A stretch of 64,000 nucleotides of DNA from Neckera pumila. Lineage: Eukaryota > Streptophyta > Bryopsida > Hypnales > Neckeraceae. The DNA lies in the NCBI GenBank assembly GCA_963969595.1, contig OZ018416.1:5100065-5164064 (forward strand). Direction: 5' to 3'. The position numbers and the translations under genes are program-made. How positions within the stretch are numbered: the first letter of the stretch is position 1; each line of letters starts with the position of its first letter. Below are positions 11,500 through 23,044 of the stretch, in pieces. Below the pieces are notes generated by a model. The model was given only the letters and a program-made list of their open reading frames with translations. It was not told the origin of the DNA and made no database searches.

Positions 11500-13335
11500 A
11501 AAGGTGAACCAAACTATTACTCTAAGGTTCAAGCAAGTTCCTTTGATCTCAAATTTTTGCACAATTCTTTGAAACTCTTTTCAAGATAGAAAAATTTATT
11601 AACTTTCTGGAAATGTAAATTTTATTTCAATTGGTGCTCAGTAACAAAAGTTATGCAACTTAAAGCTCAAAAAAAGATATTGTCTAGTAGTACAAAAAAT
11701 CACAAAAATTAAAATTAAAATTCTTCAAATTTTGCTTGTCATAGAAAATGTCTATGTCTACATGAGAAGATTTGGATTTATGATGAGAAAGTTACGGAGA
11801 ATATTGTTTTTCTGGCATTTAGAACATTTTCATCAAAAAATAATTCATAGAATTCATTTCTGAATTCAATTTCACAATTTTAATGAAAAAAAAAATACAC
11901 ATGTTTTAGTTTTTTTGACAAAACAATCTTACCATTGGGATTTGTATGTTTCAATTCCATCTCATAGCTATAAACAATTTAGTTTTTTGTTCTATCTCAT
12001 ATCTACTTCCACTTAACAAATTTTTTAAGAATGAAAGTCAATTTTTTTCTTGTAAATTTATTCACAAGACTCTCAATTTAGTTCTTCAATATATATATAA
12101 ATTTTAACTCAAAATCTATCTTGCAAACTTAAGAAGATTCAAAGTCTTTAAAAATCTAACAACAAGATTAAAAAAAACATTTTCTTCAATTTTAAATACA
12201 AATGTCTTGCAATGTGCATGGTGAAAGCTCTTAAAATTCCTTCCATGCAATCTCATAATAGTTGAGTGCAAGATCCTATAGGTAGATATGCAAAAAATTC
12301 AAAATTGAATTTAATATGAACCCCTAAAGGCCCATTGTCCCCTTGGGGGACAAAATGGATTTTGGGCAGGCTCCTATGGTCTCAATATTTGTTGTAATTT
12401 TTTGAATTTTTTTGTGAAGGTAGAGAATCACATTAGCTTTCCAAAAATGTAATTTTTAATTCAATCAGTGCCCGGTAGCAAAAGTTATGGTAGAAAAACT
12501 CCAAATTTTAGTTTGGCGGGCAGAAAAAAATCCTCACAAAAACTTTAAATTTAAACTTTTTTAAATTTTTTTTATATAGATTTTATTTTCATCTACATGG
12601 GAGCTTTGATTCATTCCATTTGGATTTGTTATGCAAAAGTTATGGACAATCTTATTTTTCGGGCAATTAGAGCATCTTCTTGACAAAATAACTTGTAGGA
12701 TTCATTTCTAAACTCAATTTTGACAATTTAAAAAAAAGAAAAGTTGCACAAGGTTCAAATTTCTTGCTAGAACAATCTCACCATTGAAATTTGTATATTT
12801 CAACCCTATCTTAGAGCTATTACTGATTTCATTTTTCCTTCAATCTTAAACCTATTTCTATTTAACAAATTTTTAATGAGTGAAAACTAAATGTTTATTT
12901 TTTTATTTTTTTTCCTAGATTCTCAACTCAATTCTTCATCATATAAAATTAGAAATTCAAAATTATTAGAGCAAAAATTTTAGGTTAAAAAGGTTCAAAG
13001 CCAAAAAATGTAGTTGAAAAAGGTGCAAAAAAACTTGATTCCTTTACTTTAAATGCAAATATCTTGCAATCTACATAGTCAAAGTTTCTAAAATTTCTTC
13101 CACACATTCTTACACTAGTGTAGTACAAGATCCTTTGATTAAATATGCAGTAAACACATTAAAAAAAAATTTTGCTCTTTGCTATAGAAATGGCAGTTTT
13201 GAGTGGTTTTTGGCAGAAAAATGGCCTTGGGCCTTTAGGGGTAAAAATTCAAAGTTTTGCATTTCACTATAGAAATGGCAATTTTTAAATTTTTTTACCA
13301 GTAAAAAAGAACTTTATCCTTTAGGGGTACGGCAT
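11500..13335 (+). mobile_element. Degraded TTAA-family element (subfamily I) split by a younger copy
   Basis: Subfamily I interior sequence runs from about 11500 to 12320 and resumes at about 13242-13335, ending 'tcctttaggggt'. A complete copy is inserted at 12321-13241. The left terminus of the outer element is not recognisable. Confidence 0.55.
12321..13241 (+). mobile_element. TTAA-family element (subfamily I), complete
   Basis: It begins CCCCTAAAGGCCCATTG and ends GGCCTTGGGCCTTTAGGGG, 921 bp in all. The flanks TGAA and TAAA are decayed from TTAA. It is nested in an older copy of the same family and is non-coding. Confidence 0.75.
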
Positions 13336-13384
13336 TAGAATATTAGAATTCAACTTTTTCCTAAAATAATATAGAACTATTTAA

Positions 13385-14292
13385 CCCCTAAAGGACCAAG
13401 GCATTTTCTCGCTCAAAATCCACTCAAAACTGCCATATCTATTGCAATCGCCCAAGAAACCAAAAAATATATTTTCTTAGAATCTAATCAAAGAAATCTT
13501 GTACTTCACTTGTTTCAAATCATGTGGTAAAAATTTCATGAAATTTGACAATACGGATTGGAAGATATTAGAATTTGAAGTTGGGAAAAAAAACTGAATG
13601 TTGGCTTGCAATTTCAGATGACTTTGATTTCCATTTGTGGAATTTTTTTGCGCTACAGACCCTGATTTTATAAAAAAAATTGTTGATCATTTGAGTTGAA
13701 ATTGAAAACAAAAAATTTAAAATATCAAAAGTTGATTTTCATTCATTAAATTTTTTTTAAGTAGAAGTAGGTCCAAAATTGAACAAAACACTAAATTATT
13801 AATAGCTCCAAGATGGACTTGAAACATCATAATTCCAATGGTGAGACTATTCTTGCAAACAAATTTACTCTGTCAAATAAAAAAAAATGAATATTTTTTG
13901 AAAATTTCATTCAAAAATGAATTCCATAATTTGTTTTTTGAAGAAGGTGCTTAGATTGCCCAAAAAACAAGATTGTCCATAACTTTCTCATTATTAATCC
14001 AAATGCAATGAATCAAAGCTTCAAATGTCAACAAAAACATAATCTTTAAAAAAAAAAATTAAAAATTCATATTTTTTGGTTTTATTTATTTTGTCAGGCG
14101 AACTACTTTAAAGACCTAGGATGGCATGACTTTTGCTCCCGAGCACCAATTGAAATAAAAATTATTTTTTCAAAAAGCTAGTCTAATTTCCTATCTTCAA
14201 AAAAGTTTCAAAAAATCAGACCAAAATTTCAGGTCACACGAGCCTATCTTAAATCCCAAGTGTCCCTCGAGGAGACTTTGGTCCTCTAGGGG
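13385..14292 (-). mobile_element. TTAA-family element (subfamily I), reversed
   Basis: It starts CCCCTAAAGGACCAAGGC after TTAA (13381-13384) and ends TCCTCTAGGGG before GTAA. It is the reverse complement of the subfamily I arrangement: the 'aaactgccat' block comes first and the 'cgaggagactttgg' block last. Length is 908 bp, with no coding frame. Confidence 0.75.
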
Positions 14293-14454
14293 GTAAGGAA
14301 ATGTGATACAGTCTCACACTAATTGAATTAACTAATGCACTAGTTTGGACAACAATAAAAAGGCCAATTTTTCTGCAAGTGTGGCAGCTCATTTATTTTA
14401 TTCCAATGGAAACCAATTCTAATTATTCCTTGGGTTTTATCAGCACGTGCTTAC

Positions 14455-14888
14455 ATAGGTATACTAGAACCACCTATAGTCGACCACTTAAGCAATTCTG
14501 TATATGTTTAGAAGCAATATAAGGCTATGCAAATTTACTACCATGTAGAAAGATAGAAATCATGGGAACTGCCATTTTTTTGGTAATTTTATTCTTTGAA
14601 TTGAAACTACTATGAGTTTTGGAAGCTAAAAGTTGGCCTAAACCTATATCCAACATATAGAGTCTTCCAATTCCAATCATTCAAGAACTACATTCATGCT
14701 CACTACTTCCTACTTTCTTGCTCACTACTTCAGGACATGGGTCATGACCTTATTAGTCCCAACCCTGAAAAAGAGAAAAAAAAACAGATTCCAAGCTTGG
14801 TATAAAATCTGTTCCAACCTTTGTTGAAAATAACTACACTTATAAGTTGGGTATGGCTCTTTAGTCAAGAATTGGTGGTTCTACCATA
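14455..14888. mobile_element. Degenerate TA-flanked MITE of the AGGTAGAA..CACC family
   Basis: The ends 'agaaccacctatagtcgacc' and 'aattggtggttctacca' are mirrored. The interior has the 'cttccaattccaatcattc' and 'ggacatgggtcatgacc' blocks found in the other ~380-bp copies. The exact ends are blurred by mutation. Confidence 0.6.
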
Positions 14889-15186
14889 TATTGTAACTTA
14901 TAGGGATGAGGTTCTTTTGTAATGTAATGTTTCCCATCAAAAAAGATTATTTTGATGCCTTTTTGATAGCATAGACCATTCCAATGTCATTTTTCCAATC
15001 ACTTTGATACTAAGTTGGCACGAAGGTTGACACCAAATTATCTTGATTGCGTTTCAATGCACCATATTCACATGGCCTAAACTAGGTTTCCAAGGCTCAC
15101 CATGGTCCCCAATCTCCATCCTCAATGATGACCATAAATTCCCGAGTCCCCAATTGCCGGCCATAATCCTAGAAAATGGTAATTTA

Positions 15187-15565
15187 AGGTAGAAGCACCA
15201 GTAGTTGATCATTTAAGGAGTTTTGGAGCAGATTGTGTGCAATATGAGGTGTTGGAAATTTTTCCCATGTAGGAAGATAGGAAGTATGGAGATTGCAAAA
15301 TTTTCAGAATTTAATTCTTAAAATTGAAATTACAGTGAATTTTGGGAGCCAAAAAGTGCATTTCACTAGTAGACAATGTCTAGAGTCTTCTAATTCCAAT
15401 CGTCAAGGATGCTCACTACTTGGGGACATGTGTCACAACCATATTAGTCCCAACCTTGAAAAGGATAAAAAAAAAACACTCAAACCTGATTTCCAACCTA
15501 AGGTTGGAAATAGCGCACCCTACGAGTTGGGTACTGGGCGTGGTCGACAACTGGTGCTTCTACCT
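15187..15565 (+). mobile_element. TA-flanked MITE, AGGTAGAAGCACC family, 379 bp
   Basis: Inverted termini AGGTAGAAGCACCAGTAGTT and AACTGGTGCTTCTACCT are flanked by TA (15185-15186 and 15566-15567). It is close in sequence to the copy at 2172-2547, in the opposite orientation. A Harbinger-like MITE sits directly against its right end. Confidence 0.83.
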
Positions 15566-15567
15566 TA

Positions 15568-16047
15568 GAGCATCCCCACAGCTGCCTAGGCAAATTGACA
15601 CAGCAAGTGGCTATTTGGAGTGTTGGAGAAATGTGGCCGGCTCGTGTCAACAAAGTGTGGTCCACAGGAACCCGGTGAACCCCACACTGGAAGTGTGACA
15701 AGCCCATTGTTTGAGAACTGCACTTCGCCCTATATGCATGAAGTCAACATGATGTCACATTGTCAGAGCTTGTTCCGTGGTTTCTTATGCTTTGAAGCCA
15801 CCAGCCTGGGCATCTTCATTAGCAAACTGGAAACTTGCCTGAAAACGTGCGCTTCGTACCTCGATTCCCGTGTCCTCTGACATACCTAGCCACGGGGAAC
15901 GAACACTATTTCCCCGTCTGCTCTCCATTTTCTGCCGTGCCCGGCCACTCTCTGGGACTTGGCGTGCCTGCCGTGGAGCACTTATTACGACTGGGCACGG
16001 CCATTTGCCCAGTTTGAGTCACTTGTTGAGCTGGAGTGGGGATGCTC
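15568..16047. mobile_element. PIF/Harbinger-like MITE, 480 bp, TTA duplication
   Basis: The perfect 12-bp termini GAGCATCCCCAC and GTGGGGATGCTC are bounded by TTA (15565-15567 and 16048-16050). The interior is GC-richer than its surroundings and non-coding. TTA duplications with GAGCAT-type ends fit Tourist/Harbinger MITEs. The insertion used the TTA formed by the end of the neighbouring TA-family element. Confidence 0.78.
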
Positions 16048-16509
16048 TTATTTGTACTAAATAATTCCGTAGCAGTAGAGTCACATAGAATATGAAGCTT
16101 CTCACGTCTTCAGGGATTCAACCGACCGACTGTCCGTCTATCGGATACGACTGTCTGCAAAACGTGTTTTGTGAGATTCAATTAAATTGGGTCCTCAGAC
16201 TTAGTCTCTATCTCTCAGAGAAAGTATGACCCAATAACCCTTTGAGGCCGTATGCTTTCCATGGTGTTTTCAAGTCCAAATTTTATTTAGATTTTTAGCG
16301 TTTTTTTCAAATGTCAAATTGACAATCTGACCACATTGATGTAAACACTATTAACTGATATTATATATGTAAAATTTTGGGACTAATAGACTTGGAACAG
16401 ATATTGCATCCGTTAAGTGGAAGGTATGCCTTTCTTAAATCTACAAGTCCTAAAGGAATAATGTATGGGTCTGAAATCACTTGAAAATCAAAACCAAGTC
16501 AATTCAATT

Positions 16510-16592
16510 TATTGTTTGTTCCTTAGGCCACTTGTGTCTGGAGCGTTGTATTTTTTTTTCTTTGCAATGAAATTTTGTTTCATTTGTATCAA

Positions 16593-16636
<44 letters not shown>

Positions 16637-16649
16637 TAATAATAATAAC

Positions 16650-16691
<42 letters not shown>

Positions 16692-16701
16692 TATAATAAC
16701 T
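16510..16701 (+). mobile_element. LINE 3' end with long (AAT)n tail
   Basis: The 'taggccacttgt' and 'tttgcaatgaaattttgttt' blocks match the antisense copies at 45895-46222 and 32467-32585. The tail expands into about 100 bp of AAT repeats (about 16592-16691). This is a 5'-truncated fragment with no reverse transcriptase domain. Its left boundary is approximate. Confidence 0.7.
16592..16691. repeat. (AAT)n microsatellite
   Basis: A near-perfect AAT array interrupted by two AAC units. It creates artefactual poly-Ile and poly-Tyr reading frames on both strands. Confidence 0.95.
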
Positions 16702-16772
16702 AAATGGATGTGTAATCTTCTGGTTTCTTTTAGTGGGAACCAAGTTGAGTTATTCCTGCAATTGATTGGATA

Positions 16773-17855
16773 AGGTAGAAACACCCATTCCTATCCCTGC
16801 TTCCATTTTTGAACCCTAGATTATCACCAAATCTGTCCATAAGCATCCATTAAAGTGTCCTACAAATGTTTAATTCTAATTCGTTGAGGCATTTGAAAGA
16901 CACATATTTACTTCTCATTTGCTGACAACTAATTTTTGCAGATTTCAGTTCAGGGTACCCTATGGGACAATTTCAGTGGTCTAGGGAGCCAATACTTTGA
17001 AAAATCATAGAAACTACATACTACAAACAAAAAATCTATTTTTTTTAATATTCATTATTTTCACTCGCCAAGACTACAAAAATACTATTTTTAGGAAAAG
17101 GTGCCTCCAACTATGCTGAATTCCTTATTTTGACAATTTTGGGTGCTTCCGCTGTATATGATATGGTGTCCCCTAACCAGTGCTTGTCTAAAAGAATGAT
17201 TCTCCAAAAAAATGGTTAGGAGAGAGAAGTCTGTGGGAATACTCTACAAAATAGTGAAATTAGGTTGTCCCACACTAATTTCTCGACAGTCAACACTACA
17301 TAAATATTCACAGCTCTTGTACAATGATGTATTCAATTCAAAGCCATGTGTATGGTATAGATTTGTGCACCAGTTCAAGGCTTGGTTCAGAAAGTGTCAT
17401 GCGTCTCCATGTGGAACAAGCATTGATCCATGAGATAATTTATCTCAGGTAAAGCAATCTAATTGACAAGGCAACCTAATTTCACTATTTTGTATAGTTA
17501 AGGTGGGAGCATTTATAACCGTTTGTTTAAGCCATGCAAAGCAAACCATGAAGCCAATGTGAGAAATAAATGGACAGAATGGAAAGCAAATGAGAGAATG
17601 AGAGATGCCAAAAAAAAAAAACTTTTGAAATCTAAAAACTACTTTCAAAAAGCTTGGTCAAAGTGCAAAGACTAAAAGCACCCATTACCCATTTTGAGGG
17701 ACCCCATTTTCGAACAATATCCACTCCCACATGCACCAATCCGCAACTACCACGAAACTACCTAATCACTATAATTTGGTTGCTTGATGAGCGGATTGGG
17801 GTGCAATTGCAGGGAAGGGCTTTTGGGACATGGAGGGAAATGGGTGCTCCTACCT
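16773..17855. mobile_element. Long (1.08 kb) TA-flanked element with AGGTAGAAACACCC termini
   Basis: The termini AGGTAGAAACACCCATT and AATGGGTGCTCCTACCT are flanked by TA (16771-16772 and 17856-17857). The interior differs from the ~380-bp copies and contains a perfect 22-bp inverted repeat (17246-17267 with 17472-17493), possibly a nested foldback. No transposase signature was recognised in any frame. Confidence 0.7.
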
Positions 17856-17899
17856 TATGTACCGTAACTATGGTCATGCAAGACTTTAAATCCGTCTCA

Positions 17900-18120
17900 C
17901 GAAAGTAGGACCAGCAGGGTAAATTGGGGGTTCTTGGGGATAAAAGTAAAAAAAGCCCCCTATATTTGAGCCGTGTCTTTGGATACTTTCTAGCTCCCCC
18001 CTAGCTAATTTGGGGCCTCTTAGCAAATATGAATTCAAAATTTGCAAAAAAGAAATTTTATGTGACAAAATTAAAAATTCCTGCGTTTTCCCCAGGGTAA
18101 ATCCAGCGTGCTGCGGTCAT
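17900..18120 (-). mobile_element. Degenerate copy of the Mutator-like MITE found at 25560
   Basis: It shares the 'gccccctatatttgagcc' block, the 'ctagctaatttgggg' block and the 'cccagggtaaat' end with 25560-25825, in the opposite orientation. The terminal repeats are no longer clear. Confidence 0.6.
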
Positions 18121-18724
18121 GATCTTGGCTCCCCCGGACTGGGGACACTGAGGACTTCTTCCAAATACTACTACAGTAACTTACCATAATACCATATAAC
18201 TCAGGGCAGGTTCAAAGTTCGAGAATTACAAAATTGACTGTCAGGTAAGTTCATTTAGTGAGGAAGAAGTTTTTTTTTCTTTTTCTTAAACAAATGGACG
18301 ATTTCCATGGAATGGGGAAACAGTAAGGTAGAAGGTTCTAAAAGTGAGCGGGCTCTAAAATGGAACAACTCCTTGATGCACACTATTTGCATATGTTACT
18401 TTTTCACAGCCTTCAGTAATGTACAGGCAGTGTACATTTTAAGAGATGGTCCATTTTAAAACCCTATGCGATTTCAACTTCAAAATTTTATAACTAACTC
18501 CACAAAGTTCCAAAAAATATGAAATGACTTGGATTAGATGTCAATTCCACTTGTCTTTAAAGAAAAATTAACTGAAAAAATATTTCAAAATGTTTTACCT
18601 CCCCAAAATTCAATTCCAGCCTTACATGGTCCATTTATGGACCTCCTACTTTACATCAAATCACTCGGGATTAAGTCTTAGGCAAAAAAATTTAGTGAAG
18701 AAGAAGATTTTATACATAAGCTTA

Positions 18725-19110
18725 GAGCATTGCCACCGTTTTGCAAAACAAAGGCTTGGCATGGTGCTTACTGAGCCTGGAAGAAGTGTCACCTCTCACC
18801 GCGGACTTAGAGACGATAGTTACTAAACCGGGCCACTAAAACAAATGGTTTGGCAAGCCATCTTCCTGTGCCATTTCTTGTTGTACTAAGCTACTATTCC
18901 AAGGTATCCTCAAGGGTCAGTTGTGAACTTTTTGTCAACATCGCCCACCAACACGACACGTGCATGGGCAATAACTGCAAATGGAGAATGCCATAGTTCC
19001 ATGGTGCAGAAGAATGGGGGAACAAGATAGCATCGAGCCTACATCAATGAAGTCAATACAGCATAGCTCCTTTGCTAAATCGCATTTCTTGCAAAACGAT
19101 GGTGACGCAC
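18725..19110. mobile_element. Harbinger-like MITE, 386 bp, TTA flanks
   Basis: The left end GAGCATTGCCACCGTTTTGC is mirrored by GCAAAACGATGGTGACGCAC. Both are bounded by TTA (18722-18724 and 19111-19113). The repeats are imperfect but extend about 26 bp. It is non-coding. Confidence 0.6.
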
Positions 19111-19193
19111 TTAAGCTTACCTCTCCCGATATTGTGCTACCTATACCAAATAATTTGTTTAATTTATTTTCAAATTGTTGATTTACATGTTAA

Positions 19194-20636
19194 CCTCTAA
19201 AGGCCCATTGTCCCTTCGGGAGACAAATGGGATTCCGGTGCCTATGGGCTGAAATTTTATTGTGATTTTCCAAAAAAAAATTCAAAGATAGAAAAATTGC
19301 TAAGCTTTGTGGGAATATAATTTTTTTTCAATTGGTGCTTGGGAAAAAAAGTTATGCCCAAATAAGCTCAAAACAAGGGACGTGGGGGTAGCAAAAAAAA
19401 ATTGCAATTTTCTTTTTTTAAATTAATTTTTTTTTCTTATAGATTATATTTTTGTCTAGAAAGCTTTGAATCATTTAATTTGAATTTTTTATGAAAAAAT
19501 TATGGACAATCTTGTTTTTTGGGCACTAAGAGAATCTTCCTGAAAAAAAATAACTTGTAGGATTCATTTTTGAATGCAATTTTTACAATTTCTCAAAAAA
19601 AGAAGTTCCACAAGGAGGTTTAGTTTTTTTGCTATAAAAAACTCACCATTGGAATTAGTGCCTTTTACTTCCATATAAAAGATATTAATATTTTAGATTT
19701 TCCTTCTATCTTGTACCTACTTCGAGTATGCTCATACGGTCTCAATATCCATCATAATTTTTGAAACTTTTTGTGAAGCTAGAAAAATACATAAGCTTCT
19801 TGAGAATATAATTTTTATTTCAATTGGTGCCCGGAAGCAAAAGTTATTGCACAAAAAATCAAAAAACAGAGGTCAGCAGGCAACCCAAATAAAATCACAA
19901 AAAGTCAAAATAATTTTTAATTTTTTCCCTAAAAAATTATATTTTTTATCTAAGGTAACTACCTCCATTCCCGACCACTGACCCATTCCCAACCTATAGG
20001 TGCACGTATTTTTGACCACGCTTAGAATGCGTTTTTTGTTTTGTTTTCAAGGTTGGAACTAATAAATACGTGACACATGTCTCAAGTTGTGAAAAAAAAT
20101 AGGAAATAATGATTAGGTAAAAAGTTATTGAATGATCATAATTGGAAGACTCTACACATTGGCCATGGGTCCGGCGCACTTTTTGCCTCCCAAAATTCAT
20201 AGTAATTTCAATTCAAGCGATAAAATTACAATTTTTTTTGCAATCCATGTCATTTCTATTGATGTACCTTTGAAAAATATTTGTTTTGCCTTCACTACTT
20301 CAGATCCTTATTCGGTCGGTTAGGGGGGGGGGGGGTACCTTACATGTGAAACTCTAATTCACTCTATTTGGATTAGTGATGAGAAAATTATAATCTTGTT
20401 TTTCAGGCAATCTAAGCACGTTCTTGAAAAAAAAACTTTTTGTCCGACTTTGAATGCTAATATCTTCTAATCCGTACGGTCAAATTTATTGAAAATTTTA
20501 CCACATGATCTTAGACAAATGAAGTATAGGATCCTATGGTTTGATTCTAAAAAAAAATTGCTTTTCTGGGTGAATGCAGCAGAAATGGCAATTTTGAGTG
20601 TTTTTTGACAGAAAAATGGCCTTGGGACTTTAGGGA
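19194..20636 (+). mobile_element. TTAA-family element (subfamily I) interrupted by a TA-family MITE
   Basis: It starts CCTCTAAAGGCCCATTG after TTAA (19190-19193) and ends GGGACTTTAGGGA before TTAA (20637-20640). The interior is subfamily I, split by the element at 19953-20340. Confidence 0.7.
19953..20340. mobile_element. TA-flanked MITE with poly-G near one end
   Basis: Termini AGGTAACTACC and GGTACCT are flanked by TA (19951-19952 and 20341-20342). The interior has the 'ggttggaactaataaata' and 'tggaagactctacacattgg' blocks of the ~380-bp copies. A 13-base G run (about 20323-20335) abuts the right end. Confidence 0.7.
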
Positions 20637-21038
20637 TTAATAAAAATTGTTGCAAAATTTTCACTCTCTCTTCTAGTTTGTGTGATAAAATTTTCATATC
20701 AATCTAGGATATATTCATTTTTTGGAAGCCATTCAAAGTTCACAGGTTCAATTTGAATTCACCAAACTAAATTTTGATGACCGCAACTTTGGGGGCTTGG
20801 ATTCTCCTTCATCAAATGTTTGTTTTTACAAAATTTGTTGGATTATATTTCCCTTGAAGTTTAGTTATTGTGGTAAAATTTTCATATCAATCCAAGTTAT
20901 TTTGAATGTTTGGGAGCAAGTTTGAAGTTCAAAATCCAAACATTTTTGGATTATAGTCGGTGAACTTTGGAGTTTACACAAAAATTAAATGAAAATTATT
21001 TTTTCACCATCCTCCAGGCCTCTCCAAAGTCCTCCATA

Positions 21039-22127
21039 AGGTTGAAGCACCAATAGTTGATCATTTAAGCAATTTTAGAGCAGATTGTGCATTGTATGAA
21101 GCGGTGAAATTTTTTCCCATGTAGAAGATAGGACTACTCACCCATTGTAGCAACTACAATGCATTATAATAAGGAGCATCCATTATAATAATGAGCATTT
21201 CCAATTTCATTCTTTCATTTGCAATTTTTTAAGGATTGATTCCAAAGATGTAGCATGATTGACGATTTTGCCTTCATGGGAGGGGTTGCTTTACAGTAGT
21301 AGGTCAACAACTTCTATGGGTGGTCCCTCCTCATCAATGCCTTACTAAAATTAATGACACATCTCTTTAGTTAATTTGGCAAGTGACGTACAGCATGACA
21401 TAACTTGAGAATACAACTGTAGTCAGATCTTGTACTGGGGCATACAGATGAGTGGCCACCGGTGCTTGTTAATAATGGTCCCAAATTTTCATTTTCAAGT
21501 ACTCTAAAATTATATTTTAAAAAAGATTTTGATACTCAAAATTCTAGGGTGATAGGAGTACATAAAACTTTACTTATATGTCAAAAAAAAATTGAAAAAA
21601 TGTTATCTTCAACCTTAATCTGAAACATTTTGTTTAACATGAAGATCATTTTGGGACGGAGGGAGTATGAGGATAACAAAGAATTTAGACTTTTATTTCC
21701 AAAATTAAAATTATTGTGAATTTTGGGAGCCAAAAAGTACTTTTAACCAATAGCCAATGTCTATTCCAATCATTGAAAACACTACTAGGGGAGGCAACCC
21801 ATTCTTGGTCAACACTCCACTGTGGTAGAGTAGGCTTCTCTCTTTCCGTGCAAGAAGAGATGAATAGTGATCAATGGTAGTGCAGTTCTTGGCGTAGCTG
21901 TGGCATATTATGACTCGCTACAAGACTTTCAATATTACAACTAGCCTTTGGGTTGGTTTTGCAACAAGTTCTTGGTCGGAAACAACAAAACCTATATTTT
22001 GGAAACTGTCCAAACTCTTACACACATTTTAAGCTTCCGTTGGAAATATATTCCAGCCTTGGTTAAAAATACTGCACCTCTACAAGTTGGGTATTGGGCG
22101 TGGTTGACAATTGGTGCCTCTCAACCT
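21039..22127. mobile_element. TA-flanked element, 1.09 kb, AGGTTGAAGCACC termini
   Basis: The ends AGGTTGAAGCACCAAT and ATTGGTGCCTCTCAACCT are bounded by TA (21037-21038 and 22128-22129). Family blocks appear at both sides, with about 0.7 kb of extra sequence in the middle. That extra sequence includes 'ggggaggcaacccatt' (about 21785), the terminus type of the element at 31119-31795, which suggests a degraded nested insertion. Confidence 0.65.
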
Positions 22128-22465
22128 TATTAGGCCCTTTTTCGGTTGGTTGTCCGAGTGTCCAGCCTTTCAGGGTTCCGATGATTACTGTACTGTACTG
22201 TCTTTCTCTGACATATCCATCAAAGCGGTGTCACCAAAGTCAAGAGCCTTCGGAATAACTTACTTGTCTGTCTTGCCTACACAATTTGGCATTCTGGGCA
22301 CAGACAGTCAGGGGCAGAGGCTCTGAGCTTCATAAACTCCAAGCCTGATTTTTTTTTTTTTTTCATTTTTTAAAACACCCTCCAAGCCAAGCTTGATATG
22401 TATAAATATTGTTAAGCACTTTGATGCTGACTCCCTTTAGGATTTATCTGAAATTACAAAGCATA

Positions 22466-22523
22466 ATGTATTTCTTACACTCCCTGGCACTGTAACAAGT
22501 GCCCGGGAGTGTAAGAAATACAT
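22466..22523. repeat. Near-perfect 25-bp-arm hairpin
   Basis: The left arm 22466-22490 and right arm 22499-22523 pair with one mismatch around an 8-base loop. The arm core is TTCTTACACTCCC. It sits at the edge of a GC-rich foldback cluster in otherwise AT-rich DNA. Confidence 0.85.
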
Positions 22524-22540
22524 CTGTGCGCTTAACAAAG

Positions 22541-22665
22541 CGGGAGGCCCTCACACGCAAGCCTCCCGTCGTGTGAAGGCCCTGCCCCTCACGGCTCGGG
22601 CTCCCGCCCTTGCCTTCGAGGCAGGGCCCTCACACGATGGGAAGCCCTCGTGTGAGGGCTTCCCA
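22541..22665. repeat. GC-rich cluster of overlapping inverted repeats
   Basis: Several palindromes overlap: GGGAAGCCCTC with GAGGGCTTCCC (22639-22664), CCCTCACACGA with TCGTGTGAGGG, GCCCTGCC with GGCAGGGC, and CGGGAGG with CCTCCCG. Base composition differs sharply from the surroundings. No coding frame was seen and the origin is unknown. Confidence 0.75.
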
Positions 22666-22743
22666 CTATACAGTACGACCTGATTGTCTACAAATATTCC
22701 ACTTACCAGCGTTTGCATGTTCCAAATCCAACCTCATATTGTA

Positions 22744-23024
22744 AGGTAACTGCACCTTAAATCGCACAGTTAAGCAATTCAGCATGGTTTTCACTATCAC
22801 ATTGAATTTTTTTGGGGGGGTCCCATTGGTAGTCAAAAGGGGATTCTAGATTCTCTAAGAATGCATTTTTGGACACTGTGTAAATAAACTAGGAATTTCC
22901 AAAGTGTCGAGAATAGGTGTATCCAAAAGCGATCATAGAGTCATATGAATAGTGGGAGTACATTTTAGGCAAGAGTATCCACTGTGCGATTTTACGAATC
23001 ATGCGATTTTAGGTGTAGTTACCT
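22744..23024. mobile_element. TA-flanked MITE, AGGTAACTGCACC family, 281 bp
   Basis: Termini AGGTAACTGCACCTTAAATC and TTTTAGGTGTAGTTACCT are flanked by TA (22742-22743 and 23025-23026). It is very close to the copy at 955-1247. Confidence 0.82.
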
Positions 23025-23044
23025 TATATGATTCATCTTTTTAA

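Noticed and set aside
7630..14300. CRISPR-like or satellite array interpretation of the dense repeats
   Set aside because: The repeats are ~0.92-kb elements with inverted termini in both orientations and nested insertions, not short regularly spaced direct repeats.
16465..16784. Long poly-Ile and poly-Tyr open frames on both strands
   Set aside because: They are artefacts of the (AAT)n microsatellite at 16592-16691.
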